DNA of 64,000 bases from Pseudooceanicola marinus (GCF_002786295.1 NZ_PGTC01000017.1:372001-436000), one strand, 5' to 3'. Positions 17,654 through 25,217 are shown, numbered from the stretch's first letter. The notes: a model not told the origin generated them from the sequence alone. A program made the numbers and translations.

Positions 17654-17896
17654 TCACGGCAGCTGTTCGATGATTGACTGGAAGGCCTGCGCCAGGATCA
17701 CGCCGACGATGCCGAAGACGGTCAGCCACAGGCGTTTTTCCAGGCGTTCCACCAACTGCTCCAGCCGTTCGATCCGGCCGTGCAGCCCCTCGATCTGCAT
17801 TCGCGACAGGCGCTCATGCGCCTCCAGCCGCAGCGAGGGGCCGCACTCGAAGGCCTCGTAGCCGCCCGTACGCCGCGGGTCGCGGACCTCACTCAT
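17654..17896 (-). CDS. GTA small head-formation protein (g3.5, rcc01685-like)
   Basis: 80 aa, MSEVRDPRRTGGYEAFECGPSLR. Coiled-coil middle (RMQIEGLHGRIERLEQLVERLEKRLW) and one C-terminal membrane-type helix (LTVFGIVGVILAQAFQSII). It matches the small ORF between portal and protease of RcGTA, whose family is annotated as a GTA head-formation protein. The start overlaps the portal stop by 8 bp. The membrane helix suggests that head assembly is membrane-linked, which is inference. Confidence 0.82.
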   Translation of the reverse strand: MSEVRDPRRTGGYEAFECGPSLRLEAHERLSRMQIEGLHGRIERLEQLVERLEKRLWLTVFGIVGVILAQAFQSIIEQLP

Positions 17897-19079
17897 CACC
17901 GGTGTCCTCGACCGGCAGCCCCAACAGGGCGCGTTTCTCGGCCCGCGACAGGAAGTCGGCATTGGCCACCCGGTTCCATTGCGCATCCCGCTCGGCCGCC
18001 AGGGCGGGCACGTGATCCAGGTCGGGACCCAGCCGCAGATCCTCCCCGCTGAACCGCTCCAGCCACTCGCCGATCGCGGCGGTGACGCGGGTCGCCAGGG
18101 GCAGCACCGTCAGCCGGTAGAAGGCCCGATGCGCCTCCTGGTAGTTGGCATAGGTCGCCTCGCCGGGGATCCCGATCAGCATGGGCGGCACACCGAAGGC
18201 CAGGGCGATCTCCCGCGCGGCGGCCTCCTTGGTCTTCTGGAACTCCATGTCGGAGGGGCTGAATCCCATGGGCTTCCAGTCCAGCCCGCCTTCCAGCAGC
18301 ATCGGCCGCCCGGCATTGGCGGCGCCCTGGTGGTGCATCTCCATCTCGCTGACCAGGCGGTCGTACTGGTCTGCACTCATGACGCCCTCGCCGTCGACGC
18401 CGCTGTAGACGATCGCCCCCGAAGGACGTGCGGCATTGTCCAGCAGCGCCTTGGACCAGCGCGAGGCGCTGTTGTGCACGTCGACCGCCTGGGCCGCCGC
18501 CTGCATCGGCGATAGGCCGTAGTGATCGTCCTGCGGATGAAAGCTCTTCAGGTGGCAGATCGGCGCCCGCGGTCCGGTCACGTCGAACCGGTGCTTGCGC
18601 CCGCCCACCTGGTATTCAAAGGCCACCGGCCAGCCATCGGCGCCGGGCACCAGGCTCATCCGGTCCGAGCGCAGCACATGCAGCTCCACCGGGGTGCCCT
18701 CATCGGCCGCGACCGCCTCCAGGTAGCCGTTGCCCGTCAGCAGGATCTGCCCGTAAAGGCTTTCCAGCAGCTCGGCCCGCCCCTGCGCCGGGTTCGGCGC
18801 CCGCAAGAGGCGCAGTACCGGATGCTCCGCATAGCGGCGCTCTGCGTCCTGCAGCACCAGCGGCAGGGCGGCGGCGGCCTCGGCGATCATCTTAACCGCA
18901 CGGAACCCCACCGGATTGCCGGCGAACCCGGTTCGTGTCAGAGAGGCCGCATCCCGGGGGCTCCAGGTGACACGCCCGGCGGAGTGATAGGCGATCACCC
19001 GTCCCGTGGCCGAGGCCTTGCGCTCCGGTGCGGTGACCGGGCCTGCGCTGTCGCGACGGAAATAGTCGATGACCCCCAT
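17889..19079 (-). CDS. GTA portal protein, HK97 type (g3)
   Basis: 396 aa. Start MGVIDYFRRDSA at 19079 has a near RBS (GAAGGAGAGACGC); longer frames run into the intergenic region. HK97-family portal features: NPVGFRAVKMIAEAAAALPLVL, LLRAPNPAQGRAELLESLYGQILLTGNGYLE, ICHLKSFHPQDDHYGLSPMQAA, EIALAFGVPPMLIGIPGEATYANYQEA. It forms the dodecameric DNA gate. It is separated from the terminase gene by 230 bp that contain a strong terminator hairpin (19233-19270), so it probably has its own promoter or depends on read-through. Confidence 0.95.
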   Translation of the reverse strand: MGVIDYFRRDSAGPVTAPERKASATGRVIAYHSAGRVTWSPRDAASLTRTGFAGNPVGFRAVKMIAEAAAALPLVLQDAERRYAEHPVLRLLRAPNPAQGRAELLESLYGQILLTGNGYLEAVAADEGTPVELHVLRSDRMSLVPGADGWPVAFEYQVGGRKHRFDVTGPRAPICHLKSFHPQDDHYGLSPMQAAAQAVDVHNSASRWSKALLDNAARPSGAIVYSGVDGEGVMSADQYDRLVSEMEMHHQGAANAGRPMLLEGGLDWKPMGFSPSDMEFQKTKEAAAREIALAFGVPPMLIGIPGEATYANYQEAHRAFYRLTVLPLATRVTAAIGEWLERFSGEDLRLGPDLDHVPALAAERDAQWNRVANADFLSRAEKRALLGLPVEDTGDE

Positions 19080-19232
19080 GCGTCTCTCCTTCATTGCCTT
19101 GCGGTCGTTGCCTGCCGGGCACCGCATGTCGGCGCTCCGTTGCGAAGAAATCTCTGATCAATTTCTTAAGAAGCGCCTCGGTCACCGTGCGCTGCCCCGG
19201 CCCTCACCTCTCAACACGCTGTTCCGAAAACG

Positions 19233-19270
19233 AAAAAGGGCGCCGACCCTCCCGGATCGACGCCCCTTTC
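19233..19270 (-). terminator. strong intrinsic terminator between GTA g2 and g3
   Basis: Minus strand: AAAGGGGCGTCGATCC, loop GGGA, then GGGTCGGCGCCCTTTT. All 16 positions pair if G-U is allowed, and a T5 run closes it. It lies 40 bp after the terminase stop and about 155 bp before the portal ATG. Between them is another small dyad (AAGAAAT at 19145 and ATTTCTT at 19161), and I see no clear -35/-10 pair. Confidence 0.8.
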
Positions 19271-19309
19271 GCACTTTGCTGCAAAGCCACGGAGGCTTTG
19301 CAAATCACC

Positions 19310-20662
19310 CTAAAGCACCCGCAACTGCGGCTTCTTGCGCGGGGCGGCACTCAGCATCAGCTCATGCAGCGCCCAGACCAGGGCATCCAACCGATCCGGG
19401 CTGCCCAGCCCTTCCCAACCCTGCCGCGTCATCTGCGCCAGCTGGTCCTCCAGCGCACCCAGGCCCCGGACGTGCAACACGCGCCCCTGCTCGTAAAGCG
19501 CCGCCACAGGCTCCGCCCGGGCGGCTTTGCCCCGCACGGCACGGACCTGTTTCAGCGGCACCAGAGGATCGACCTGGCGCACCACGGCCTCCACCAGATC
19601 GCCGCCCTGGTTCACCTCGGCCACGATGCGATCCGCGCCATGGCGTTCCATCGCGGCAATAGCCGCCTCGGCCCATTGCACCGGACTGGCGGCGCGCAGG
19701 CTGGCATCTTCCAGCACATAGGCCCGCCAGTCCTGCACCGGCCCCCGTGCGCGCAGGCCGGCCACCACGATCCCGCATTCGTCCGACCCGGCGTGCCCCG
19801 TCACCGGTGGATCGACCGCCACCACCACCCGGTCCAACTCGGGCACAGCGTCAACCTGCGCCGCGGCCAGCATCGCCCCGGTCCAGAGCGCGCCCTCCGC
19901 CTCGCCCATCATCAACCCATCCAGCTCCTGCCGCCCCATGCGGGTCCCGGCGTAGCGCGCGCGCACCTCCTCCAGGAAACTCTCGGCCAGATTGGCCCGG
20001 TTGGCCTCCGTCGGTGCATGGGTCGTGACCGTCGACGGGCTGTCCAGCAGCCGCTTCAGCACGCCCACGTTGCGCGGCGTGGTGGTGACGCACACGCGGG
20101 GATCCTCTCCCAGGCGCAGGGCGAACTGCAGCATGTCCCAGGTCGCCTCCGCCCGCTTCCACTTGGCCAGCTCATCGACCCAGGCACCATCGAACTGCGG
20201 CCCGCGCAGGGCCTCGGGATCGCCGGCGGAGAAGGCCATGGCCTCCGCCCCGTTGGGCCAGACCAACCGGCGCCGGCTGGCTTGCCACTCGGGCCGGCGG
20301 TCGGGTGGCGAGCAGGCCAAGATGCCACTTTCGCCGAAAATCATCACGTCGCGCACCTGGTCGTAGGTCTCCCCCACAAGGGCCAACCGGCTGCAGCGCC
20401 CCGGATCGCAGGGACGCGCCCCCTCGACCTGGGCGCGCACCCATTCCGACCCGGCGCGCGACTTGCCGGCCCCGCGCCCCCCCAGGATCACCCAGGACCG
20501 CCAGGTGCCCTCGGGCGGCAGCTGATGCGGCATCGCCCAGAACTCGAATAAAAAAGGGAGAGCACGAAGCTCTCCCTCATCAAGGTCATCCAGGAACCGT
20601 TTCTGTACATCCGCATCTGCGGAGGCGATCCAGGCGGCACCCGATCGAAGCCCTTGCGGCAT
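19310..20662 (-). CDS. GTA terminase large subunit (g2)
   Basis: 450 aa from MPQGLRSGAAWIASADADV; ATG 20716 is an alternative start and the frame is open to 20944. Packaging motor and nuclease: Walker A in WVILGGRGAGKSRAG, Walker B acidic pair in GAWVDELAKWK, and nuclease acidic residues in VVAVDPPVTGHAGSDE, IVAEVNQGGDLV and RLDALVWALHEL. GTA terminases load about 4-5 kb of random host DNA headful by headful, as known for RcGTA gp2. With this start the gene overlaps g1 by 77 bp. Confidence 0.95.
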   Translation of the reverse strand: MPQGLRSGAAWIASADADVQKRFLDDLDEGELRALPFLFEFWAMPHQLPPEGTWRSWVILGGRGAGKSRAGSEWVRAQVEGARPCDPGRCSRLALVGETYDQVRDVMIFGESGILACSPPDRRPEWQASRRRLVWPNGAEAMAFSAGDPEALRGPQFDGAWVDELAKWKRAEATWDMLQFALRLGEDPRVCVTTTPRNVGVLKRLLDSPSTVTTHAPTEANRANLAESFLEEVRARYAGTRMGRQELDGLMMGEAEGALWTGAMLAAAQVDAVPELDRVVVAVDPPVTGHAGSDECGIVVAGLRARGPVQDWRAYVLEDASLRAASPVQWAEAAIAAMERHGADRIVAEVNQGGDLVEAVVRQVDPLVPLKQVRAVRGKAARAEPVAALYEQGRVLHVRGLGALEDQLAQMTRQGWEGLGSPDRLDALVWALHELMLSAAPRKKPQLRVL

Positions 20663-20921
20663 CGAGGTCGATTTCGTCTCCCCCGCTCCCTGTCCCGTTC
20701 CGCTGTCGTACTCCATCGAGTTTAGCCTCCATCTCCAATACAAACCGGACCCAGCTCCGGATTTCCGTACACATCCGGGTGGCGTCCTTGACGCCGTCGA
20801 CCTCTCCCGCGCGCACCCTGTCCTGCACACGTTCCAGATCTGCCGAGATGTCGCGCATTTGCCGTTCGACCGTCTCGACCGCGTCCCGCAGCCGAGCTTC
20901 TTGTTCTGCGATATTGTCCAT
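20586..20921 (-). CDS. GTA terminase small subunit-like protein (g1)
   Basis: 111 aa, MDNIAEQEARLRDAVETVERQMRDISADLERVQ. The ATG at 20921 follows GAGGCAAAGAACAGACG; the longer frame to 21062 would read through the leader hairpin and is less likely. The first half is a helical coiled coil, then KDATRMCTEIRSWVRFVLEMEAKL. Size, place and helical make-up match RcGTA gp1, shown to act as a TerS protein with weak, sequence-independent DNA binding. The C terminus overlaps the terminase gene. Confidence 0.82.
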   Translation of the reverse strand: MDNIAEQEARLRDAVETVERQMRDISADLERVQDRVRAGEVDGVKDATRMCTEIRSWVRFVLEMEAKLDGVRQRNGTGSGGDEIDLDAARASIGCRLDRLRRCGCTETVPG

Positions 20922-20974
20922 CGTCTGTTCTTTGCCTCGCGCATTATCGTTGTCCCCCCGACACGAGCCGCACG

Positions 20975-21008
20975 AAAAAACGGCCCTGGGGATGCCCCCG
21001 GGCCGTTC
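20975..21008 (-). terminator. terminator-like hairpin in the leader of GTA g1
   Basis: Minus strand AACGGCCC ... GGGCCGTT with inner GGGG/CCCC pairs around GCAT, followed directly by T6. It lies 54 bp before g1 and about 20 nt after the predicted start point of the promoter at 21034-21062. It could be an attenuator for the GTA operon or the distant terminator of mltG. Confidence 0.75.
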
Positions 21009-21033
21009 GCTCACTTGTTCCAGCATGTCACAA

Positions 21034-21062
21034 CCTATAGGCGAGACCGTGCGTTGTGTCAA
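21034..21062 (-). promoter_or_regulatory. sigma70-type promoter upstream of GTA g1
   Basis: On the minus strand TTGACA (21062-21057), a 17-bp spacer, then TATAGG (21039-21034). This is a full -35 consensus with ideal spacing and a 4/6 -10 hexamer, the best promoter match I noticed in the window. It points to g1, 113 bp away, across the hairpin at 20975-21008. Confidence 0.7.
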
Positions 21063-21120
21063 ACCGGGGCACCGGACGGCCGCTGCAAGATTCCGTTAAG
21101 ACGCGGCCCCGGAAACGCGA

Positions 21121-21146
21121 CAACCCGCTGCAATTGCAACGGGTTG
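21121..21146 (-). promoter_or_regulatory. 26-bp dyad upstream of the GTA promoter
   Basis: CAACCCGCTGCAA followed by TTGCAACGGGTTG: 12 of 13 positions are symmetric with no loop, centred on TGCAATTGCA. It lies 59 bp upstream of the -35 box at 21062 and 38 bp after the mltG stop. No T run follows on either strand, so an operator or activator site is more likely than a terminator. Confidence 0.5.
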
Positions 21147-21183
21147 CGCATAGATCTTCATTCAACGCCGCAGCGATCCGAAC

Positions 21184-22341
21184 CTACTGGTTGGCCCGCT
21201 CCGCCTCGATCTCGCGCCAGCGCGCGACGTTGCGGTTATGCTCATCCAGGGTCTCCGCGAAGGCGTGACCACCGGTGCCATCAGCCACGAAGTAGACGTA
21301 GTCGGTGGCCTCGGGGTTCACCGCCGCCTCGATCGAGGCGCGCCCCGGGTTGGCGATCGGCGTCGGCGGCAGACCGTCGATGACATAGGTGTTGTAGGGC
21401 GTCTCGCCGCGCAGCTCACTCTGGCGCAGGCCCCGGTCCAGGACGCCCTGGCCATTGGTCACGCCATAGATCACCGTCGGGTCCGTCTGCAGGCGCATGC
21501 CGCGCTTCAGCCGGTTCTCGAAGACGGAGGCGACGGCCCGGCGCTCGTCCGGCACGGCGGTCTCCTTCTCGATGATCGAGGCCATGATCAGCACCTCCTG
21601 CGGCGTCGCCAGAGGCAGGTCCTCCACCCGGTTCGACCAGGCTTCGGCCAGGATCGTGCTCTGACGCGCCTGCATTTCCTCGACAACCTCGGCCACCGGC
21701 TCGCCACGCGAGAACTCGTAGCTGTCGGGGGCCAGGCTGCCCTCGGCCGGGATCTCCTCGATGGTGCCCTGCAGTTCCTCGATGGCGTTCAGCAGTTGCA
21801 CCACCTGCCAGGAGGTCACGCCCTCGGCCATCTGCAGCCGGAACCGCGTGTCGGCAGAGGCCTGAACCTCGGTGAAGGCCGCGGGCACCTCTTCCACCTC
21901 GCCGGGCACGAAACGGGCGCGCTCGACGAAACGGGTGGTGGCCGGATCCAGCTCGCGCACCAGGACGTCCGACTGGCGGACGCCGACGCGATAGACGATC
22001 TCGGTCCCACAGGTGGAGGCACCGCCCCGGGTCACGATGTCAACGATCTCTTCCATGGAGGCACCGGCGGGCACCAGGAAGGCCCCCGCCTTCAGGTCAT
22101 CGGCCTTCTCGGCATAGTCGGCGCCGATGCGGAAGATCGGGGCATGGGTCACCGCGCCCTGCTCTTCCAGATTGGCACTGACCACGCGCATGTTGGAGCC
22201 ACGATCCACCTGAAGGCAGATCGCCTCGGCCAGCGGACCCGGCTCCACGTATTGCCGCTGCCCCCAGATCAGGGCGCCCGCCAGCAGGAAGACGCCCACG
22301 ATCAGCAGGGTGAAGCCGTTGGAGGCCACGGATTTCCACAT
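21184..22341 (-). CDS. mltG: endolytic transglycosylase MltG
   Basis: 385 aa, inner-membrane lytic transglycosylase that cuts nascent glycan strands and sets their length. One N-terminal membrane helix (NGFTLLIVGVFLLAGALIWG), LysM-like region, then the YceG core with catalytic Glu in LIMASIIEKETAVPDERR, and the signature LQTDPTVIYGVTNGQG ... TPYNTYVIDGLPPTPIANPG. The ATG at 22341 is 2 bp from the fabF stop, so they are co-transcribed. The fabF-mltG pairing is common in alphaproteobacteria. Confidence 0.96.
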   Translation of the reverse strand: MWKSVASNGFTLLIVGVFLLAGALIWGQRQYVEPGPLAEAICLQVDRGSNMRVVSANLEEQGAVTHAPIFRIGADYAEKADDLKAGAFLVPAGASMEEIVDIVTRGGASTCGTEIVYRVGVRQSDVLVRELDPATTRFVERARFVPGEVEEVPAAFTEVQASADTRFRLQMAEGVTSWQVVQLLNAIEELQGTIEEIPAEGSLAPDSYEFSRGEPVAEVVEEMQARQSTILAEAWSNRVEDLPLATPQEVLIMASIIEKETAVPDERRAVASVFENRLKRGMRLQTDPTVIYGVTNGQGVLDRGLRQSELRGETPYNTYVIDGLPPTPIANPGRASIEAAVNPEATDYVYFVADGTGGHAFAETLDEHNRNVARWREIEAERANQ

Positions 22342-22343
22342 GA

Positions 22344-23603
22344 TCAGCGCACCTTGCCGAAGACCAGCGAGGCGTTGGTCCCGCCGAAGCCAAAGCTGTT
22401 GGACAGGGCCACGTCGATCTTGCGTTCCACCTTCGCATTGGGCGCCAGGTCCATCTTGGTCTCGACCGCGAGGTTTTCGAGGTTGATGGTCGGCGGCGCC
22501 ACCTGGTCACGGATCGCCAGAATCGAGAAGATTGCCTCGATCGCGCCAGCCGCCCCCAGAAGGTGGCCGGTCGCGGATTTCGTCGAGGACATGGTGACCT
22601 CGGAGGCGTGATCGCCCATCAGACGCTCCACCGCGCCCAACTCGATCGTGTCGGCCATGGTCGAGGTGCCGTGCGCGTTGACGTAATCCACGTCGGCGGC
22701 GGTCAGGCCTGCGCGCTTCAGCGCCATTTCCATGCAGCGCCGCGCGCCGTCGCCGTCTTCGGAGGGCGCGGTGATGTGGTAGGCGTCGCCCGACAGACCA
22801 TAGCCCAGGTACTCGCCGTAAATCTTCGCGCCACGCGCCACGGCGTGTTCGTATTCTTCCAGCACGACGATGCCGGCGCCTTCGCCCATGACGAAACCGT
22901 CGCGGTCGGCGTCATAGGGGCGGCTGGCTTTCTCGGGCTCGTCGGGGCGCTTGGTCGACAGGGCCTTGCAGGCGTTGAAGCCCGCGATGCCGATCTTGCA
23001 GATCGCGGCCTCGGCGCCACCGGCGACCATCACGTCCGCGTCGCCCCACTGGATCAGCCGGGCGGCGTCACCGATGGCATGGGCGCCCGTCGAACAGGCG
23101 GTCACGACCGAATGGTTCGGGCCCCTGAAGCCGTATTTGATCGACACCTGACCGGAGATCAGGTTGATCAGCGCGCCGGGGACGAAGAAGGGCGACACGC
23201 GGCGCGGGCCCTTTTCTTCCATCATCACGGCGGTATTGGCGATGGAGTTCAGACCACCGATGCCCGAGCCGATCAGGACGCCGGTGCGTTCCAGGGCCTC
23301 GGTGTCCTCGGGGGTCCAGCCGGCGTCCTCGACGGCCATCTGCGCGGCCGCCAGGCCGAACAGGATGAAGGTGTCGATCTTGCGCTGTTCCTTCGGGGCC
23401 AGCCACTGGTCGGCGTTGAAGGTGCCGTCGGTGCCATCCCCGCGCGGGACCTCGCAGGCATAGGTGGTGGCCAGGCCTTCGGTATCAAACTGGGTGATCG
23501 GACCGGCGCCCGATTTGCCTTCCAGGATCCGGCTCCAGCTTTCCTCGACTCCGCAGGCCAGCGGGGTCACCAGGCCCAGACCGGTAACAACGACACGACG
23601 CAT
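22344..23603 (-). CDS. fabF: beta-ketoacyl-ACP synthase II
   Basis: 419 aa condensing enzyme of type II fatty acid synthesis; extends acyl-ACP with malonyl-ACP. Start MRRVVVTGLGLVTPLACGVEESW at 23603 after AAAGGGGCAGAATAC. The catalytic triad is visible: Cys in TACSTGAHAIGDA, His in NAHGTSTMADTIE, His in KSATGHLLGAAGAIEAIF; the C-terminal NSFGFGGTNASLVF loop is also present. It is separated from its usual partner acpP by an extra gene of unknown function (23788-24471). Confidence 0.97.
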   Translation of the reverse strand: MRRVVVTGLGLVTPLACGVEESWSRILEGKSGAGPITQFDTEGLATTYACEVPRGDGTDGTFNADQWLAPKEQRKIDTFILFGLAAAQMAVEDAGWTPEDTEALERTGVLIGSGIGGLNSIANTAVMMEEKGPRRVSPFFVPGALINLISGQVSIKYGFRGPNHSVVTACSTGAHAIGDAARLIQWGDADVMVAGGAEAAICKIGIAGFNACKALSTKRPDEPEKASRPYDADRDGFVMGEGAGIVVLEEYEHAVARGAKIYGEYLGYGLSGDAYHITAPSEDGDGARRCMEMALKRAGLTAADVDYVNAHGTSTMADTIELGAVERLMGDHASEVTMSSTKSATGHLLGAAGAIEAIFSILAIRDQVAPPTINLENLAVETKMDLAPNAKVERKIDVALSNSFGFGGTNASLVFGKVR

Positions 23604-23732
23604 GTATTCTGCCCCTTTGATTTGCTCTCCGCCCGCTCTTACCCGAGGGCGCGCCCCCGGGGCAAGACTTCCGCGTTTACCCTGACGGTTTTGGGCAGGC
23701 AAAAGCAGGGGATTGCGCCCTGGATCCCGCAT

Positions 23733-23787
23733 GGCGGGGGCTGCCCCCGTCCCGGCCAGGGCCGGGATACTTGGGGCAAAGAGAGGA
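23733..23787 (-). repeat. 3'-end repeat element, copy A
   Basis: Contains GGCGGGGGCTGCCCCCG (small hairpin) followed by CCGGGATACTTGGGGCAAAG and ending at the stop codon of the HEAT-like gene. A second copy with the same order of parts is at 29828-29876. The GGGATACTT box between a GGGGG/CCCCC hairpin and an AGAG tract resembles intergenic elements I remember from Rhodobacterales genomes just after stop codons. Confidence 0.55.
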
Positions 23788-24471
23788 TCAGGCCGGCGGC
23801 GCCTCGGCCACGTAGTCGCGCAGGAAGGCGGCCAGGGCGGGCTGACGGTCGCCGATGGCCAGGGCGATCTCCCCGGCCAGGCGGCGGTCGGTCGCGTCGG
23901 GGGCGCCCTCCGCCCGGATCGCGGTCAGGCTTTCGCCGTCGGCCCACATCTGCATCGCATGCGGCAGATCCCGGGCCCCGTGCCAGCCCGCATGGCCGCC
24001 GGCCAGTTGCACCGCCACGAAGGGCCGCTCGGCCGGCACACGGTCCAGGCAGAGCCGCGCCAGCCCGTCGCCCGCGCCGTCCAGCCAGGCGTCGAGGACC
24101 GCCAGCACCGCCATGTCCTCCTCCCGCAGCCGCCGATCCGCCGGCAACCAGGGATGGGCGTGATCCGCCGCTTCCAGCGACAGCCCGCGGAACCGTGCGC
24201 CAGCGTCGCTTCGGCGTTGCGCACAGAACAGCGCCTGGGCGTAGAACTCCAGCACCGGCTCGCTCTGCGGGGCGATCTCCACCAGCCAGGGCAGCGCCGC
24301 ATAGCTGACGGGATAGAGCTCCTCCTGGTGGTGCAGCTCCTCCCAGAAGAGATGCTGCGCCTCTTCCGCGTCCCATCGGGCCGCCAAACGCCCCAGTTGC
24401 CCCGGGACGTCACGCACCCCGTAGGGGCCGTAAAGCCGGGTCCAGATCGGGTCAGACAGCTCAAGCCGCAT
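23788..24471 (-). CDS. hypothetical HEAT-like protein between acpP and fabF
   Basis: 227 aa, start MRLELSDPIWTRLYGPYG at ATG 24471 with GAAGGAGG spaced 8 nt before it; a TTG 18 bp upstream overlaps that RBS and is rejected. No signal peptide or membrane helix. Rich in Ala, Leu, Trp and His. The segment FWEELHHQEELYPVSYAALPWLVEIA resembles the (L/F)W-L-HQG-YPASYAAVPHL repeat unit of bacterial HEAT-repeat proteins of unknown role, and the rest looks helical. It lies on the fab strand but is cut off from acpP by a terminator. Function unknown; it could be a regulatory or immunity-type helical repeat. Confidence 0.7.
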   Translation of the reverse strand: MRLELSDPIWTRLYGPYGVRDVPGQLGRLAARWDAEEAQHLFWEELHHQEELYPVSYAALPWLVEIAPQSEPVLEFYAQALFCAQRRSDAGARFRGLSLEAADHAHPWLPADRRLREEDMAVLAVLDAWLDGAGDGLARLCLDRVPAERPFVAVQLAGGHAGWHGARDLPHAMQMWADGESLTAIRAEGAPDATDRRLAGEIALAIGDRQPALAAFLRDYVAEAPPA

Positions 24472-24522
24472 GATCCCGCCCTCCTTCAAACCTGTTGGCA
24501 GACCTGTTGGTCCTGCTCATGC

Positions 24523-24556
24523 AAAAGGGGCCCCCGCCATCAGCAGGAGCCCCTTT
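24523..24556 (-). terminator. intrinsic terminator of acpP
   Basis: Minus strand AAAGGGGC pairs with GCCCCTTT around a 17-nt loop, with T4 at the end; 47 bp after the acpP stop and 52 bp before the HEAT-like gene. Confidence 0.75.
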
Positions 24557-24602
24557 CGATCTTGCTGCGACGGCGCATTGCTCGTCGCCTCCGTCATTGG
24601 CC

Positions 24603-24836
24603 TCAGGCCGCGTCGGAGATGAATTTCACTGCGTCGCCGAAGGTCTGGATGTTCTCGGCGGCGTCATCGGGGATCTCGATGCCGAACTCTTCTTCGAAGG
24701 CCATGACCAGCTCGACGGTGTCCAGGCTGTCTGCGCCCAGGTCGTCGATGAACGAGGCGTTCTCGGTCACTTTTTCTTCTTCCACGCCGAGATGCTCGAC
24801 AACGATTTTCTTCACGCGCTCTGCGACATCGCTCAT
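24603..24836 (-). CDS. acpP: acyl carrier protein
   Basis: 77 aa, very acidic. Start [23 protein letters not shown]; phosphopantetheine attachment Ser in [23 protein letters not shown], ending [10 protein letters not shown]. Carrier of acyl chains in fatty acid synthesis and partner of FabD, FabG and FabF encoded around it. ATG 24836 is preceded by GAGGGGAAGACCT; the longer open frame to 25181 is spurious. Its own promoter (24988-25015) and terminator fit the high expression of ACP. Confidence 0.98.
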   Translation of the reverse strand: MSDVAERVKKIVVEHLGVEEEKVTENASFIDDLGADSLDTVELVMAFEEEFGIEIPDDAAENIQTFGDAVKFISDAA

Positions 24837-24987
24837 AGGTCTTCCCCTCACGTCACATGGGCCAACGGCCCGTTTCTTGCCTCGCCCCGGCGGGGCAGCT
24901 TCCAATGCCCTTGCGGGCTCTTCCGCCCCGCATCGCGAGGCGCGGGGCCATGGCCCCGAAGGACCCTTACCCGCAAAATCTGCGCCG

Positions 24988-25015
24988 CCTATAGCACATG
25001 GTTTCGGTAACGCAA
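24988..25015 (-). promoter_or_regulatory. predicted acpP promoter
   Basis: Minus strand TTGCGT, 16-bp spacer, TATAGG; about 150 bp upstream of acpP inside a 381-bp gene-free stretch (24837-25217). The rest of the stretch holds the fabG terminator and no ORF I would support. Confidence 0.5.
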
Positions 25016-25162
25016 ACGCTTTCGGGGCGTATTCCCAAGCTGGGGCCTCACGCCCGGCTCCGCAAGACGTGAGGTCCCGGCAATTGCGTCGCTTCGCCTC
25101 CCATGCGCCCGGAATTTCAGCGCCAAGTTCACAGCACACTCCCACACAACTCCTCACCACGC

Positions 25163-25192
25163 AAAAGAAAACCCCGGGCACGAGGCCCGGGG
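25163..25192 (-). terminator. intrinsic terminator of fabG
   Basis: Minus strand CCCCGGGC, 5-nt loop, GCCCGGGG, then TTTTCTTTT; 25 bp after the fabG stop. Confidence 0.88.
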
Positions 25193-25217
25193 TGCGGTCA
25201 CGCGGCGCGGGGCCGGA

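Noticed and set aside
18892-19185. 97-aa frame starting MTEALLKKLIRDFF between GTA g2 and g3
   Set aside because: Most of it overlaps the portal gene in a different frame. No RBS, and no counterpart in the RcGTA gene order that I know.
6840-20921. Intact or cryptic prophage in place of a GTA
   Set aside because: No integrase, repressor, replication or lysis genes and no attachment repeats; gene order and sizes follow RcGTA, including a short tape measure.
24837-25181. N-terminal extension of acpP to a 192-aa protein
   Set aside because: ACP is a 77-aa protein with a good RBS at 24836; the extension covers the promoter region and has no similarity I can see.
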